DNA from: Planctomycetota bacterium
GTDB taxonomy: Bacteria; Planctomycetota; UBA8742; UBA2392
Assembly: GCA_019636195.1 (NCBI GenBank)
Contig: JAHBYA010000013.1
Coordinates: forward strand, 62,001-126,000
Direction of reading: 5' to 3'
Length of the DNA: 64,000 nucleotides
Shown here: one piece after another, positions 26,353 through 36,002 of the stretch
Position numbering within the stretch: position 1 is the first letter of the stretch
How the letters are laid out: every line of letters begins with the position of its first letter
Position numbers and translations under genes: made by a program
Notes under the pieces: model-generated
The model's input: only the letters and a program-made list of their open reading frames with translations
The model's database searches: none
What the model was told of the DNA's origin: nothing

Positions 26353-27891
26353 CTAGAAGGCGGCGCCGATGCGCAGGATGTAGAACAGGTTGTCGATGTC
26401 GTTGGGGATGTTCCGCTGCTGCTTGAAGTCTTCGTCATTGAAGATCAGTTCAAAGCCCAGGATCACGTTGCGCGCAAGCGTGAAACTGATGCCGGCCATG
26501 AACTCGCGGCGGTTGGCGGTAAAGCCCGCAGCGTCGGCCAGCGAGAAGCCGGGCACCGCGCCTGAGCTCACGCGCAGCGGGTGCGCAAACGGATCGGTCG
26601 CGTCCAGCGGGTTGTACTTGTTGTTGGTGATCAACTCGCTGTACCGGAACAGCGGGGTAATCCGCAGGAAAAACGGGATGCGCGGCAGCTCAAAGGTGTA
26701 GCGCACCTCAACCCCCCACGCGTCGCGGGCAAGCCGGCCGTCTTCGCCATGGATGTAGTGCGCGTGCACAAACATGTCGCCTCCGGCCAGCCGGTATGCA
26801 AAGTCAATGTTCGCGCCCATGCGCCACTTGTGGCGGGGAATGTAGCCGCCGGGACTAGTCTGCGTGCCGCCCTTGAAGGGAATGCGCATCAGGCCCTCGA
26901 TCAGGGCAAGCTCGTTGCGGCTCAGCTGGTCGTAGCTGCCCCACAACAGCACGTTGATGTAGTTGGTGTTGCTGCCGGTGGCGTCTTCGGGCGTAAACGG
27001 CGCGTCGCCGCGCAGAAAGCTCATGGCGTTGAAGTCGTAGATGAACCCCAGCCCGAACTCGGACTGCACATAGCGGCTGATCTCTTTGGGATCGCCAAGG
27101 CCGCGGAAGTAGCGGGTTTTGTCGTCAGCCAGGATCGGGTAGTTGTTGCTGTCATCCACGTGGCCGCGCGACAGCAGGTTGCCGTCGGACAGGGCGCCGA
27201 TCAGATACAGGCTTTGAAGCACGCGCAGTGTGTACCGGATCTGGACGACTTCGTCCTGGTGAAACGCTCGCTGGCCCAACGCCATCGTCTCGGCGCCGCG
27301 CGACTGCCGCCAGAAATGCCCGTCGATGCCGAACAGAAAGCTGTCGGCCAGGTAGCCCGGCGGCAGAAACTGGCTGATCGGCTTGTTGTAAACGACGATC
27401 GCCTTGGGCACCTCGACGATATCCTCATCCAGCAGGGCGTAGTCACCGTTGAAGCGAACCGTGACCTCGCTTTCGACCACGTCGCTGTAGCCCGCGAACA
27501 CAGTAAGCCACGCGCTGGAAAAGTTGATGCCCGACGGCGCGCGGGCGCCCCCTGCGGGGTGTTCCTTGTGAGGCTCATACTGCGCCTGCCGGAACTTGAC
27601 CATCAGGCCGCCGCTGAACTCAAGGAACAGCTCGCGGCGCGAGCGCAGGGGCGCGAAGTCTTCAAACCGCTTGCGGACGGCCTCTTCCACCTCGTCGCGC
27701 ACCATCTGGTCGGCGGCCGCGCGGTCGCGGCGGATCATTTCCTCGACTTCTTCGCGGGTGATGCCGGACTTGCCGCCCCCGTTGCCGCCATTGTCACCGT
27801 TGTCGGGCGGCAGCACGGGTTGGGCCGCAACAGGACCCGTCGCGGCCATGGCCGCTAGGAAAAGTCCCATCGCATACGTCAAGACCTTCAC
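26353..27891 (-). CDS. Outer-membrane beta-barrel protein with coiled-coil N-terminus
   Basis: This is a protein of about 512 residues with a signal peptide (GTG start giving MKVLTYAMGLFLAAMAATGPVAA). After a Gly/Asn-rich linker comes a charged helix (ITREEVEEMIRRDRAAAD), the pattern of trimeric or coiled-coil-tethered porins. The rest alternates in beta-strand fashion and ends in an aromatic strand finishing with Phe (NLFYILRIGAAF), typical of barrel assembly signals. No family can be named with confidence. It is divergent from the PP2C gene. An ATG seven codons downstream is an alternative start. Confidence 0.82.
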   Translation of the reverse strand: MKVLTYAMGLFLAAMAATGPVAAQPVLPPDNGDNGGNGGGKSGITREEVEEMIRRDRAAADQMVRDEVEEAVRKRFEDFAPLRSRRELFLEFSGGLMVKFRQAQYEPHKEHPAGGARAPSGINFSSAWLTVFAGYSDVVESEVTVRFNGDYALLDEDIVEVPKAIVVYNKPISQFLPPGYLADSFLFGIDGHFWRQSRGAETMALGQRAFHQDEVVQIRYTLRVLQSLYLIGALSDGNLLSRGHVDDSNNYPILADDKTRYFRGLGDPKEISRYVQSEFGLGFIYDFNAMSFLRGDAPFTPEDATGSNTNYINVLLWGSYDQLSRNELALIEGLMRIPFKGGTQTSPGGYIPRHKWRMGANIDFAYRLAGGDMFVHAHYIHGEDGRLARDAWGVEVRYTFELPRIPFFLRITPLFRYSELITNNKYNPLDATDPFAHPLRVSSGAVPGFSLADAAGFTANRREFMAGISFTLARNVILGFELIFNDEDFKQQRNIPNDIDNLFYILRIGAAF

Positions 27892-27990
27892 GGGGAGAAT
27901 TGTGGGGGACCGCGGACCGAACGTCAACGACCGCTTGAACCTTGTGCAGTTCGTTCGATAATGCTCAGGTTCCATAGCTGCCTTGGTCGA

Positions 27991-28018
27991 TTGACACCCT
28001 AGGGGTGGCTGGTAGTTT
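27991..28018 (+). promoter_or_regulatory. Possible sigma-70 promoter for the PP2C gene
   Basis: TTGACA at 27991-27996 is followed after 16 bases by TAGTTT at 28013-28018. This is a plausible -35/-10 pair 51 bases before the PP2C start, in the 177-base gap between divergent genes. The -10 is a weak match. Confidence 0.35.
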
Positions 28019-28068
28019 GGTCGGATTGTCCGACAAGCTTGGCCCGGCGGGAGCGGGGAAGGGAAATT

Positions 28069-28839
28069 ATGCCCCATACCGATGCCGGTTTTAAGGACCG
28101 CGTCATGGTCGTGCGAATGGTCACGGCTACCGATGTCGGTCTGCAACGGAAGAACAACGAGGACGCCTGCGCGACGCTGGAAGACGCGGGCCTCTGCGTG
28201 GTTGCGGACGGCATGGGTGGTCACCTCGGGGGCGAGATCGCCTCGAATATTGCCATTGAGACTGTGACCGAGGCCTTCAAGTCCCGCGGCAAGGGCGGCC
28301 ACGACGAAAAGAAAGACGCCGAGCTGCTGCAAAAGACCATCAAGGCCGCCAACAAAGAGATTTACCGGCGCGGCAACGCCGATGCCGCCCTCAAAAACAT
28401 GGGCACGACCATTGTCGCCGCGGTGTTTGACGGCGACTACATTGTGACTGCCAACGTCGGCGACAGCCGGATTTACCGGCTTCGCGAGGGCAAGTTCAGC
28501 CAGGTAACCGAGGATCACTCTTGGGTCGGCGAGCTGCGCAAGAAGAACCTGATCAGCGAAGAAGACGCCCGCAGCCACCCGCTCAAGAACATCATTACCC
28601 GCGCCTTGGGGATGGAGCAGACCGTCGAAGTTGACGTGAAGTGGGAAAAGGCCAAGGCGGGCGACATTTACCTGCTGTGCACCGACGGCCTGACCGACCT
28701 CGTGCCCGACGGCGAGATCAAGCAGCACCTGATGAAGCAGGGCGCTGCCCTCGACGCCATCGCGGCCAGCCTGATCGAAGCCGCCAACTCAGCCGGCGGC
28801 AGCGACAACATCACGCTGGGCCTGTGCCAGGTTGAGTAG
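28069..28839 (+). CDS. PP2C-type Ser/Thr protein phosphatase
   Basis: This is a 256-residue PPM-family metal-dependent phosphatase, a likely counterpart to the Hanks-type kinases of this region. Motifs in order are TDVGLQRKNNEDA, VVADGMGGHLGGEIAS (metal-binding Asp), GTTIVAA, NVGDSRIY, TEDHSW, LCTDGLTDLV and GGSDNITLGL. The N-terminal tail is short and there is no membrane segment. GGGAAG precedes the ATG. The stop codon abuts the stop of the opposite STAS-like gene exactly, and a second, diverged copy of this gene's 3' end lies beyond that gene. Confidence 0.95.
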   Translation: MPHTDAGFKDRVMVVRMVTATDVGLQRKNNEDACATLEDAGLCVVADGMGGHLGGEIASNIAIETVTEAFKSRGKGGHDEKKDAELLQKTIKAANKEIYRRGNADAALKNMGTTIVAAVFDGDYIVTANVGDSRIYRLREGKFSQVTEDHSWVGELRKKNLISEEDARSHPLKNIITRALGMEQTVEVDVKWEKAKAGDIYLLCTDGLTDLVPDGEIKQHLMKQGAALDAIAASLIEAANSAGGSDNITLGLCQVE

Positions 28840-30705
28840 TCAATCCTGGAACTTGTAGAGTCGTGCCTTGAAGTGCTTGTGCAGCACAAAGGCCAGTCGT
28901 TTCGAGAGCAAGCCTCGGTGCCCAACCAGGCAGACACTCTTGTAGTATTGCTGCAGACTTCCTTCAGCCAGATGAGACAGCACCCTCTCGGTGTGATCTG
29001 GATCGAACGTTACTTGCCGCAAATCGAGTTCAAGTTCCGCGTGTTCGTCGATGTCACCGCCTTTTGGGGTGACTTCGTTAAACAGCCAGTGGTAACTGTT
29101 CAGGTTCAGAACACCTGTCAGCGTTACCTTGGTGCCGCTTTCGCCCGTCCTTCCCAGTTCAAGGGTCGGAACGCCTCGACCGCGCCACGCCATCAGTGCA
29201 ACTTCGGGTGACGGAACTGTCAGGCCTTCCCAATCACCGGCGTTTCCATCCGGCGACACGATTCTCCAGCTGCGGCCAGGCTTACCCCAGCGGTTGTTCA
29301 AACGGCGGAACAGCCCGTCAAAGAACGGCCCCTTGGGGAACTGGCGGCCTACGAGTTCAATAATCAGCCAATCGTCCTGATTGGTACAGTGACGTTTCAC
29401 CAGTGCCATGATGCAGCGGGCGTCATGGCGGACAAGCACGTCGCGCTCGCCTTCGACTTGCCGAATGACTACCAGGCCCGGCCAGTGGCGTGTTACCGCG
29501 AATCGACCAAGGCGTGAATCAGCCCCCGGCATCTCAGGCAGTGCCGGCTCCTTGGCCTTTGCAGGCGGCTGTCGCGGCTGATCGCTTACATCCGGCGCAA
29601 CGCGGGGCATACGGAAGTGGTCATGCACAAAGTCTATCGCGTCGCTCAACTGGTCAATCAACACGAAGTAACTTCGAAGGCCCAGAAACTCGCAAGTCTG
29701 TGCGGCCTTTGGATGCAAACCAGCAAAAATCAACTCGCCACCGTTTCCCTTCAGAACATCCGCGCCATACACCAGGCAGCCTTGACCCATCGATCCGATC
29801 CAGCGCATCTCTTGACTGTCCAGAATCACGAATCGGGCATTGCGCACACGACGAAGATACGCAAAGTGCGCCTCGAACTCATAGACATAGCGCGTGTCAA
29901 ACGGGTTGCGAACCCGCATCACCCAGCAATCCTGTATACCCGCAGAGTAAACTTCATCTATGAACTCGCGCCGCGTTGACCACCACTGGTAGGCGGCCTG
30001 AAGTTGTCCCGACTCAAGCGTATCGGCCCAACAGAACAATCCATCCGCCACCTGTACCCGCAGTCGCTCACGAAGCAGCTTCTGGGCGCCTACCAGATAG
30101 ACGCAAAGGCCGCTTTGCCGGATCTGCACGACGCTTTCAACCAGCCATTGCAACAGTGGTTCGCTGATTCCGGTGCACCGGGAGAAGTCCAGCACGTGGT
30201 TGCAGTCCCGCCCTGTCCAGGCGACGTCGATGGCGGCCATGAAGTCCATTCCGCTGGCCTGGTTCACCGCACCGGACACGCATACGCTCGAGTAGCCATA
30301 GCTATGCCCGTCTGTTCTGACGCTGAGTACACAACTTGTCCCTGCCTTGAACGAGGCGGCGTACTCTTCGGCGGATTCACGATCAGGCAGGTGTCGCCAC
30401 CCGCGGTACCATCCGTTGATCGGCGTCTCATCCAGCAGGGGTACCGGGTAAAGGACCACATGCCGATGCTTCGCAAGCAGGGTAGGCCGTGCGAAGTCCA
30501 ATGCCTGGATTGCTCGACTGTGTTCGCCCTTTTCCGTGTTGAGGACCAGAACTTCAATCTCAGGATGCTGATCAAAGCAGTTAACCAGGTCCTGCCTGTT
30601 GGGCTCGTTCTGTTGAGCCCCGGCAACAACCGTCTTGAACCGCGCATGCCAGACGCCCGTATGCGCAGTGGGTAACAACTCCTGAATGGACGTCAGGTCG
30701 TCCAT
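28840..30705 (-). CDS. Tandem STAS-like domain protein, low GC
   Basis: This is a protein of about 621 residues. I recognise no named family, but three stretches look like STAS (anti-sigma antagonist) folds: MDFMAAIDVAWTGRDCNHVLDFS onward, the block with FVILDSQEMRWIGSMGQGCLV, and the C-terminal LELDLRQVTFDPDHTER part. The conserved phosphorylatable Ser of classic STAS proteins is not obvious. Base composition is clearly lower than its neighbours (30 GC of 60 at 29641-29700 against 39 of 60 at 28681-28740), suggesting acquisition. It abuts the PP2C stop. Start choice is uncertain (ATG at 30714 or 30759 are alternatives). Confidence 0.75.
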   Translation of the reverse strand: MDDLTSIQELLPTAHTGVWHARFKTVVAGAQQNEPNRQDLVNCFDQHPEIEVLVLNTEKGEHSRAIQALDFARPTLLAKHRHVVLYPVPLLDETPINGWYRGWRHLPDRESAEEYAASFKAGTSCVLSVRTDGHSYGYSSVCVSGAVNQASGMDFMAAIDVAWTGRDCNHVLDFSRCTGISEPLLQWLVESVVQIRQSGLCVYLVGAQKLLRERLRVQVADGLFCWADTLESGQLQAAYQWWSTRREFIDEVYSAGIQDCWVMRVRNPFDTRYVYEFEAHFAYLRRVRNARFVILDSQEMRWIGSMGQGCLVYGADVLKGNGGELIFAGLHPKAAQTCEFLGLRSYFVLIDQLSDAIDFVHDHFRMPRVAPDVSDQPRQPPAKAKEPALPEMPGADSRLGRFAVTRHWPGLVVIRQVEGERDVLVRHDARCIMALVKRHCTNQDDWLIIELVGRQFPKGPFFDGLFRRLNNRWGKPGRSWRIVSPDGNAGDWEGLTVPSPEVALMAWRGRGVPTLELGRTGESGTKVTLTGVLNLNSYHWLFNEVTPKGGDIDEHAELELDLRQVTFDPDHTERVLSHLAEGSLQQYYKSVCLVGHRGLLSKRLAFVLHKHFKARLYKFQD

Positions 30706-30807
30706 GCGGCACATTCTGAAACAGGCCACAAAAGTGTGGCAAGCAATTTGTACGGCCATGGTCCTGCCTGTTTGAGCAATCGCGAGACTAGCGTGCAACA
30801 GGCGCGG

Positions 30808-30904
30808 CCTGGCGCCGGACGCCTTAGCCGCCACCCTAATCGAAGCCGCCAACAACTCCGGCGGCAGCGACAACATAGCGCTGGGCCTGTGCCAGGTGGT
30901 GTAG
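30808..30904 (+). pseudogene. Orphan 3' end of a PP2C phosphatase gene
   Basis: Read on the plus strand this gives GLAPDALAATLIEAANNSG and then GSDNIALGLCQVV with a TAG stop. It matches the last 30 or so residues of the PP2C at 28069-28839 (AIAASLIEAANSAGGSDN, then ITLGLCQVE) with several substitutions. No PP2C sequence precedes it. It is a remnant on the far side of the STAS-like gene. Confidence 0.8.
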
Positions 30905-30924
30905 TTGGCTCAATGGCCGGAAGT

Positions 30925-31839
30925 TCACCAAGCCGCGGGTTCCCGCGGCGCTTGCTTTGGCGCGCGCTTGACACGGAACAGCCGGCCGTCAACCAGCAGC
31001 AGGCCGGCGGCGATGACGGCCATGCCGGCGACCTGTTGCGATGTCAGAACATCATCCAGCAGGCCGACGCACAGCAGGGCGGAGCTTACCGGGATCAACA
31101 GCGTTACCAGCAGAATATTGGTTGCGCCCGCGGTCTTCAGCAGCCGAAAGTACAGCACATAGGCTAACGCTGTGCTGACCAGCGCCAGTGCCGCCAGTGC
31201 CAGCAACGGCTCAAGGCCGGGTGTCGGGCCGGTCCACGGCTGATCGACAAGCAGCGCCGCGGGCAACGTTACAGCCGCCGCGGCTGTGAGCTGGCCTGTG
31301 GCGAGCGCCAGCGGCGGCGTGTGTTTGACGCGACGGCCTGTGATGCCCGCCACGGCGTAGCACAAACCCGCACCCAGCACAGCCGCATAGGCGAGCACTT
31401 CGCCTTCGTCGGAAAAGGCTTCGCGGCCCACCATCACGCCCACGCCGACAACGCCGACGACGCAGCCCAGCACCTTCAGTGGCGTCATGCGCTCATCGCG
31501 CGTAAAGAAGTGCGCCAGAATCACTGTAAACAGCGGTGTTGTCGCGTTCAGCATGCTGGCCAGCGAGCCACCAATACGCGTCTGCGCCCAGAACATGCAG
31601 GCAAAGGGCAGCGCGTTGTTGCTCAGGCCCAGCAGCAGGTACCAGCCCCACATGCGCCCGCCGGGCAGTTTGATGCGCATTGCCAGCAACAGCACGTGCA
31701 AAGCCAGCGCCGCCAGCGCCAGCCTTGCAAACACCAGCGTCAGGGGCGCAAATGCGCGCAACCCAAGCTCAATGAAAAAGAAGCTGCCGCCCCACAGCAC
31801 AGACAGCAGCACCAGCCCGCCCCACTCGCGCGGGCTCAT
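30925..31839 (-). CDS. EamA/DMT-family transporter
   Basis: This is a membrane protein of about 304 residues with ten predicted helices in two EamA repeats. It starts MSPREWGGLVLLSVLWGGSFFF, the usual opening of drug/metabolite-superfamily exporters, and has the mid-helix LGLSNNALPFACMFWAQ. A GTG 20 codons upstream is an alternative start. The substrate cannot be inferred. It lies 20 bases from the PP2C remnant and is followed by no co-directional gene before the remnant. Confidence 0.88.
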   Translation of the reverse strand: MSPREWGGLVLLSVLWGGSFFFIELGLRAFAPLTLVFARLALAALALHVLLLAMRIKLPGGRMWGWYLLLGLSNNALPFACMFWAQTRIGGSLASMLNATTPLFTVILAHFFTRDERMTPLKVLGCVVGVVGVGVMVGREAFSDEGEVLAYAAVLGAGLCYAVAGITGRRVKHTPPLALATGQLTAAAAVTLPAALLVDQPWTGPTPGLEPLLALAALALVSTALAYVLYFRLLKTAGATNILLVTLLIPVSSALLCVGLLDDVLTSQQVAGMAVIAAGLLLVDGRLFRVKRAPKQAPREPAAW

Positions 31840-31930
31840 CGGCCCGGTAGGAGCCCTGCCGTTCACGCCCGCGATTGACGCCACTTGCGCGCTTTGCACA
31901 CGGGCATCGTAACCGCGGGCGGGGGCGTGC

Positions 31931-34693
31931 CTAGTCCGCCTGGGGCTCGTCGGCTGGTCCCGTTACCGGCCCGCGTTGCGGCGCGGGTTTGGGCTCCGGC
32001 TTGATCGGGTCGCCGGTCACCGGCGACTTGGGTTGCGTCAGCTTCCTGTCGCCGGTGGTGGGGTTGCGCGGCTTGTCGCGGGGCGTGGGCGGCGGCGGGG
32101 GTGTGGTAATGGCCGGCGGCGCGTGGCGGCGCAGGATCAGGATTGCCCGCGCGGTCGAAAGCGGGTCGCCCCAGTCGCCCTCTTTGCCCTGGTGATTGCA
32201 CAGGACAATCGCAGCCGACATGTACCAGTCCACTTCACCGTTGAGCTTGCGGATGTTCGACAACACGCAGCCGCGTTCAATCGCGTACAGGTTGTAGTTT
32301 CCGCCCCAGCCGCCCTGCCAGTCTGCGCGTGCGTGTATGCCCTGCGGAATCTTGTCCTGTGCGTTCGGCTCTCGCGGTTCATCCAGCGGGTCGGAAAGGT
32401 CGGGGATATGCTTGGCCAGATACGCCTGGCCGGCAAAAAGGTGCAGGTCGATCTGTTCATGCAGGTCGTCTTTCAGTTTGCCGCGCACCCACAGCTCATC
32501 CTTGGCGGACGCAAGCAGTGCCATGGCCGTGGCGACATGCTGCACCTGAAACGACGTGATGCCCTTGAGGGAGATGGCCGTGCGACCGTACCCCCAGCCG
32601 CCGGGCGTAATGCTTGACTTCCATTGCTTTGGCGCCCAAGCGCCGCCGCGCAGATAGCGCGACGCTTTGGCGGGCTCGTCTTCCTGTGGCGGCTCCCAGA
32701 GTATGCGAAAGGGTACTTTCTTGGCCCCGGTCTCCGGTATGAACTGCCGGATCAACGAGCGCGCCTCCATCTCGAAGATGTCCACGTTCACTCGCGCGCC
32801 AAGTGCGCTGGCGGACTTGTACCCGCAGCCCGCGTACTGGCTGATCGAGTTGTCCGAATGCCCCTTGACCGAGCCGACGGGCTGCGGCCCGTAACCCCAT
32901 CCCCCGCAGTCGGGGCCGGCGTGGCAGAGGTCCAGAAACTCGACGAGCCTCTGGATGATCTCGCGATGTTTCTGCGGCAGCGCCTTCCATACCGCGTCAC
33001 GCGCAGAGGCGTACTTACTGGGGTTCTCGGCCTTGAGCACGCCCTTGGACTGAATCAGCTCTTTGTGGTACTCGGCAAAAAAGTCCAGCGCCATGCCGGC
33101 CTCGTAGGCCAAAAAGGCCATCCGACCCGGAGTGTTTCCGCTAGGGTTGCTGATGCAGTCGGGCAGGACCGACATCAGGCGCGACAATCCCTTCTGGATC
33201 GGCTGGTCCTCGGGCTTCATGCCTCCGCTCAGCATCGCGGTCAAACTGATCGCCGTGATGCCGATGTAGCCTTTGTCAAACCCGCCATCGACCAGTTGCG
33301 CCGTCTTCAGCCACTCAACACCTCTGTCGATTGCCTCGTTCACGCGCAGATCGAGGACGGGATCGTCAATCTCGTCGGGCAGGATGGGTGCCACCGAGGC
33401 ATGCAGCACCGAAAGCGCCTTGATTGCAGCCTTGATGCGGTCGCCGGAAAGGCCCTTCAACGGCGGCTCCAGCGCCGAGTCCTTCGACCGAAACACGCCC
33501 CCGCACACCGACAGGCATTGCAGCGCGGTCTCGATCGTCTCGCGGGCGCCGGCCAGCGGCGTCAACCCGCACAGGCCCAGGTCAAACGCCAGTGTGCGCT
33601 CGGTGTACACGGCGCCCGACGCCATCTGGTCGCGCACCGCGCGCTGGCGCAGGGCAAAGCGCCAATCGTAGCCGTCCTTGCCTTCCGGGGCGTACTCAGG
33701 GTCGCAACTGCGCAGCAGCATCAGCCGGCCCCCGTCAAACACTTCCTCTTTCCAGTCGATTTCCAGCCGCGCGAACAGGGCCGGCGCGCTGAACTTCTTC
33801 GCGATCGCGTTGCGCGTGCTGCTGCCGATTGATTTGCGCGAAGCCTGCAGCGCCAGCGTGAATGCCGCCGCCGCCATCAGGTTGGTATCAAGGTCCGTGC
33901 CTGCGCTCAGGCCTGAAGCGGGCGCGCTGATCCAGCCCAGCTTGTCGTGGGCGTTGTATGAGAGTGTCTTGAGTTCCGTTTCCCAGATCTTTTCGTTGAC
34001 GTCGATGTTCATCTCAATGGCGGCGCGCATCATCACGCCGCGCCACAAGTGGTTGGCGAACCACATGGCGTCAAAGACACGACCCTTCATCAGGGGCAGC
34101 CCTTCTTCCAGCAGCTCACGCGGCCGCAGCGCAAGCTCGGAAAGCGCCTTGGCGAGCTTGTCCAGCGTGCGCGACGCGTTTTTGTCCTGCGCGAACTCGG
34201 GGCGCATCAGGGCCGCGCGGCACACCATCAGCGACACGGCGTACACGGCAATGCTGTGGTTCACGCGCTTGTGCTCGACGATCTTCATGAATCGATCGAC
34301 TTCGCGCTTCAGCGTGTCATCGACCGGCATGCCGGACTCAAGCAACACCCACAACCGCAGCACTTCAAGCTGGGTCATCGGCTTTTTGTCCTCAATCCCG
34401 TACGCGGGCAGCGTGCAGGGTATGTAGTAGCGGCGCGCCATCAGTTCGGCTTCGTCGGCGGGCTTGATCAGGTAGCGCAGACCGTTCAGCAGCATGACCT
34501 GCTCACCGTCCAGCCCCGCCAGCGCCTTGTGGGCGTCGGCAAGCTCTTTGTCCGAGAACATGCGGGCCATGGGCCGGGCCGCAGCCGGTTTCGGCTCGGG
34601 CTTGTCGCCCTTTTTCTGGGCGGAGGATGGAAATGCCGGCGCCAGTACGGTCGCCAAGGCAATGCAGCATAGGAAGTAGCGAAGGGCGATCAT
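31931..34693 (-). CDS. Secreted squalene-cyclase/prenyltransferase-like repeat protein
   Basis: This is a 920-residue protein with a signal peptide ending near PSSAQ. The bulk is helical repeats of the alpha/alpha-toroid type seen in squalene-hopene cyclases and prenyltransferases, with recurring VDGGFDKGYIGITAISLTAM, DCGGWGYGP and QGGWGGNYNLYAIERG motifs. The catalytic DxDD motif of squalene cyclases is not seen, so it is probably a structural or binding protein. The C-terminal 70 residues are Pro/Thr/Lys-rich with repeated (P)VTGDP and TTGD units. Large secreted proteins of this type are common in planctomycetes. Confidence 0.85.
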   Translation of the reverse strand: MIALRYFLCCIALATVLAPAFPSSAQKKGDKPEPKPAAARPMARMFSDKELADAHKALAGLDGEQVMLLNGLRYLIKPADEAELMARRYYIPCTLPAYGIEDKKPMTQLEVLRLWVLLESGMPVDDTLKREVDRFMKIVEHKRVNHSIAVYAVSLMVCRAALMRPEFAQDKNASRTLDKLAKALSELALRPRELLEEGLPLMKGRVFDAMWFANHLWRGVMMRAAIEMNIDVNEKIWETELKTLSYNAHDKLGWISAPASGLSAGTDLDTNLMAAAAFTLALQASRKSIGSSTRNAIAKKFSAPALFARLEIDWKEEVFDGGRLMLLRSCDPEYAPEGKDGYDWRFALRQRAVRDQMASGAVYTERTLAFDLGLCGLTPLAGARETIETALQCLSVCGGVFRSKDSALEPPLKGLSGDRIKAAIKALSVLHASVAPILPDEIDDPVLDLRVNEAIDRGVEWLKTAQLVDGGFDKGYIGITAISLTAMLSGGMKPEDQPIQKGLSRLMSVLPDCISNPSGNTPGRMAFLAYEAGMALDFFAEYHKELIQSKGVLKAENPSKYASARDAVWKALPQKHREIIQRLVEFLDLCHAGPDCGGWGYGPQPVGSVKGHSDNSISQYAGCGYKSASALGARVNVDIFEMEARSLIRQFIPETGAKKVPFRILWEPPQEDEPAKASRYLRGGAWAPKQWKSSITPGGWGYGRTAISLKGITSFQVQHVATAMALLASAKDELWVRGKLKDDLHEQIDLHLFAGQAYLAKHIPDLSDPLDEPREPNAQDKIPQGIHARADWQGGWGGNYNLYAIERGCVLSNIRKLNGEVDWYMSAAIVLCNHQGKEGDWGDPLSTARAILILRRHAPPAITTPPPPPTPRDKPRNPTTGDRKLTQPKSPVTGDPIKPEPKPAPQRGPVTGPADEPQAD

Positions 34694-34822
34694 TGAGGGG
34701 CTCCAGACCGGGCGTCGCCATCCACGGTAGTGCCAGTCTGGACCGCATGGAATGCTTTTGCGGATAAGCTATTGCTGATGCGTGGTCAACGGGCCAGCAT
34801 TTTGCCGATCAGCGATGCAGAC

Positions 34823-35749
34823 TCAGCCGTCGGCAGTAATCTGCTCGATGACCTCTTTCAGCACCTTGTCGGCCTCATCGGCGGCCGGCTGGCAGGTGCC
34901 CGCGGCTTTGTGGCCGCCGCCGCCGTACTTGAGCATCAACTCGCCTACGTTGGTCTTGCTGTCGCGCTTGAGAATGCTTTTGCCGCAGGCGATGGCGACG
35001 TTCTGGCGGTCTTTGCCCCACATCACGTGCAGGCTGATGTTCTGCTCGGGGTACAGGGCGTACACCACAAAGCGGTTGCCGGCGTAAATCGTGTCTTCTT
35101 TGCGCAGGTCCAGCACGACCAGGTTCTTGTGCACGCGGCTGCACTTTTCAATCTGCTCGGCGTTGATCACCTGGTGGCGGCGGTACATCTCAATGCGCTC
35201 GGCCACGTCGGGGTGGGTCAGAATGTCTTCCAGCGGCTTGGTGCGGATCAGGTCGATCAGGTCGCGCATCAGTTCTTTGTTGCTGATGCGGAAGTCGTGA
35301 AAACGCCCAAGGCCGGTGCGTGCGTCCATGATGAAGCTCAGCAGCACCCAGCCCTGCGGGTCAAGGATTTCTTCCTTGGTGAACTGCGCGCTGTCGGACT
35401 TGTCCACTGCCGCCATCAGGCTTTCACTGATACCGGGAAACTTCTTGGCGCCGCCGTAGTGCTTGTACAGCACCCTTGCCGCGCTGGGCGCGTTGGGGTC
35501 AATGATGTAGTTATCCGGCCGGCCGACGCGCGTCACCTCACTGGCGTGGTGGTCAAACGCCAGATAGACGCCCTTTACATAAGGAAGGTTGGCGGTGATG
35601 TCGCGATTGGTGACCGTTATCTTGCCGTCCTGCATGTCCTTGGGGTGCACGAACTCAATGCCGTCGATCATGTCCAGTTCGCGCAGCAGTACCGCGCACA
35701 TCAGCCCGTCAAAGTCGCTGCGCGTGATCAGTTTGTACTTGTCCGTCAT
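34823..35749 (-). CDS. DHH-family phosphoesterase
   Basis: This is a 308-residue protein with a DHH domain (TRSDFDGLMCAVLL, then YLAFDHHAS with the DHH triad) and a C-terminal DHHA1 domain (LMLKYGGGGHKAAGTCQ). These are metal-dependent hydrolases of phosphodiester or phosphoanhydride bonds, including cyclic-dinucleotide, nano-RNA and polyphosphate hydrolases. Which substrate is used here is not clear. The region 34694-34822 upstream of the squalene-like gene holds no gene. Confidence 0.9.
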   Translation of the reverse strand: MTDKYKLITRSDFDGLMCAVLLRELDMIDGIEFVHPKDMQDGKITVTNRDITANLPYVKGVYLAFDHHASEVTRVGRPDNYIIDPNAPSAARVLYKHYGGAKKFPGISESLMAAVDKSDSAQFTKEEILDPQGWVLLSFIMDARTGLGRFHDFRISNKELMRDLIDLIRTKPLEDILTHPDVAERIEMYRRHQVINAEQIEKCSRVHKNLVVLDLRKEDTIYAGNRFVVYALYPEQNISLHVMWGKDRQNVAIACGKSILKRDSKTNVGELMLKYGGGGHKAAGTCQPAADEADKVLKEVIEQITADG

Positions 35750-35813
35750 GGCACCCCCAAGCCCGCACTATAGCCACTGGCAACGCCAAGTCGCCACCCC
35801 TACCCGGGCCCGG

Positions 35814-36002
35814 CTACATTACCTCGCGGCTCTTCAGGTCCTTCCAGACGCGGTACAGGTAGCCCAGGCCGGCAATCAGGAACAGCGGCTGGGCAAAGAA
35901 CACGAACGCGGCCATCTGGTACGGGCCGGGGTCGATCGCGTACAGGCCCGTGATCAGGAAGGCCAGGGCGGCGGCAAGGGCTTGCAGGCGCAGGCGGTTC
36001 AT
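35814..36002 (-). CDS. Small two-helix membrane protein of the nap operon
   Basis: This is a 62-residue protein, MNRLRLQALAAALAFL onward, with two hydrophobic helices (about 8-25 and 30-50) and a charged C-terminus. Its ATG overlaps the stop of the NapC-type gene by four bases, so it is translationally coupled and the last gene of the operon. The position suggests an accessory subunit or assembly factor, comparable to NapE-like small proteins, but no sequence family was recognised. Confidence 0.7.
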   Translation of the reverse strand: MNRLRLQALAAALAFLITGLYAIDPGPYQMAAFVFFAQPLFLIAGLGYLYRVWKDLKSREVM

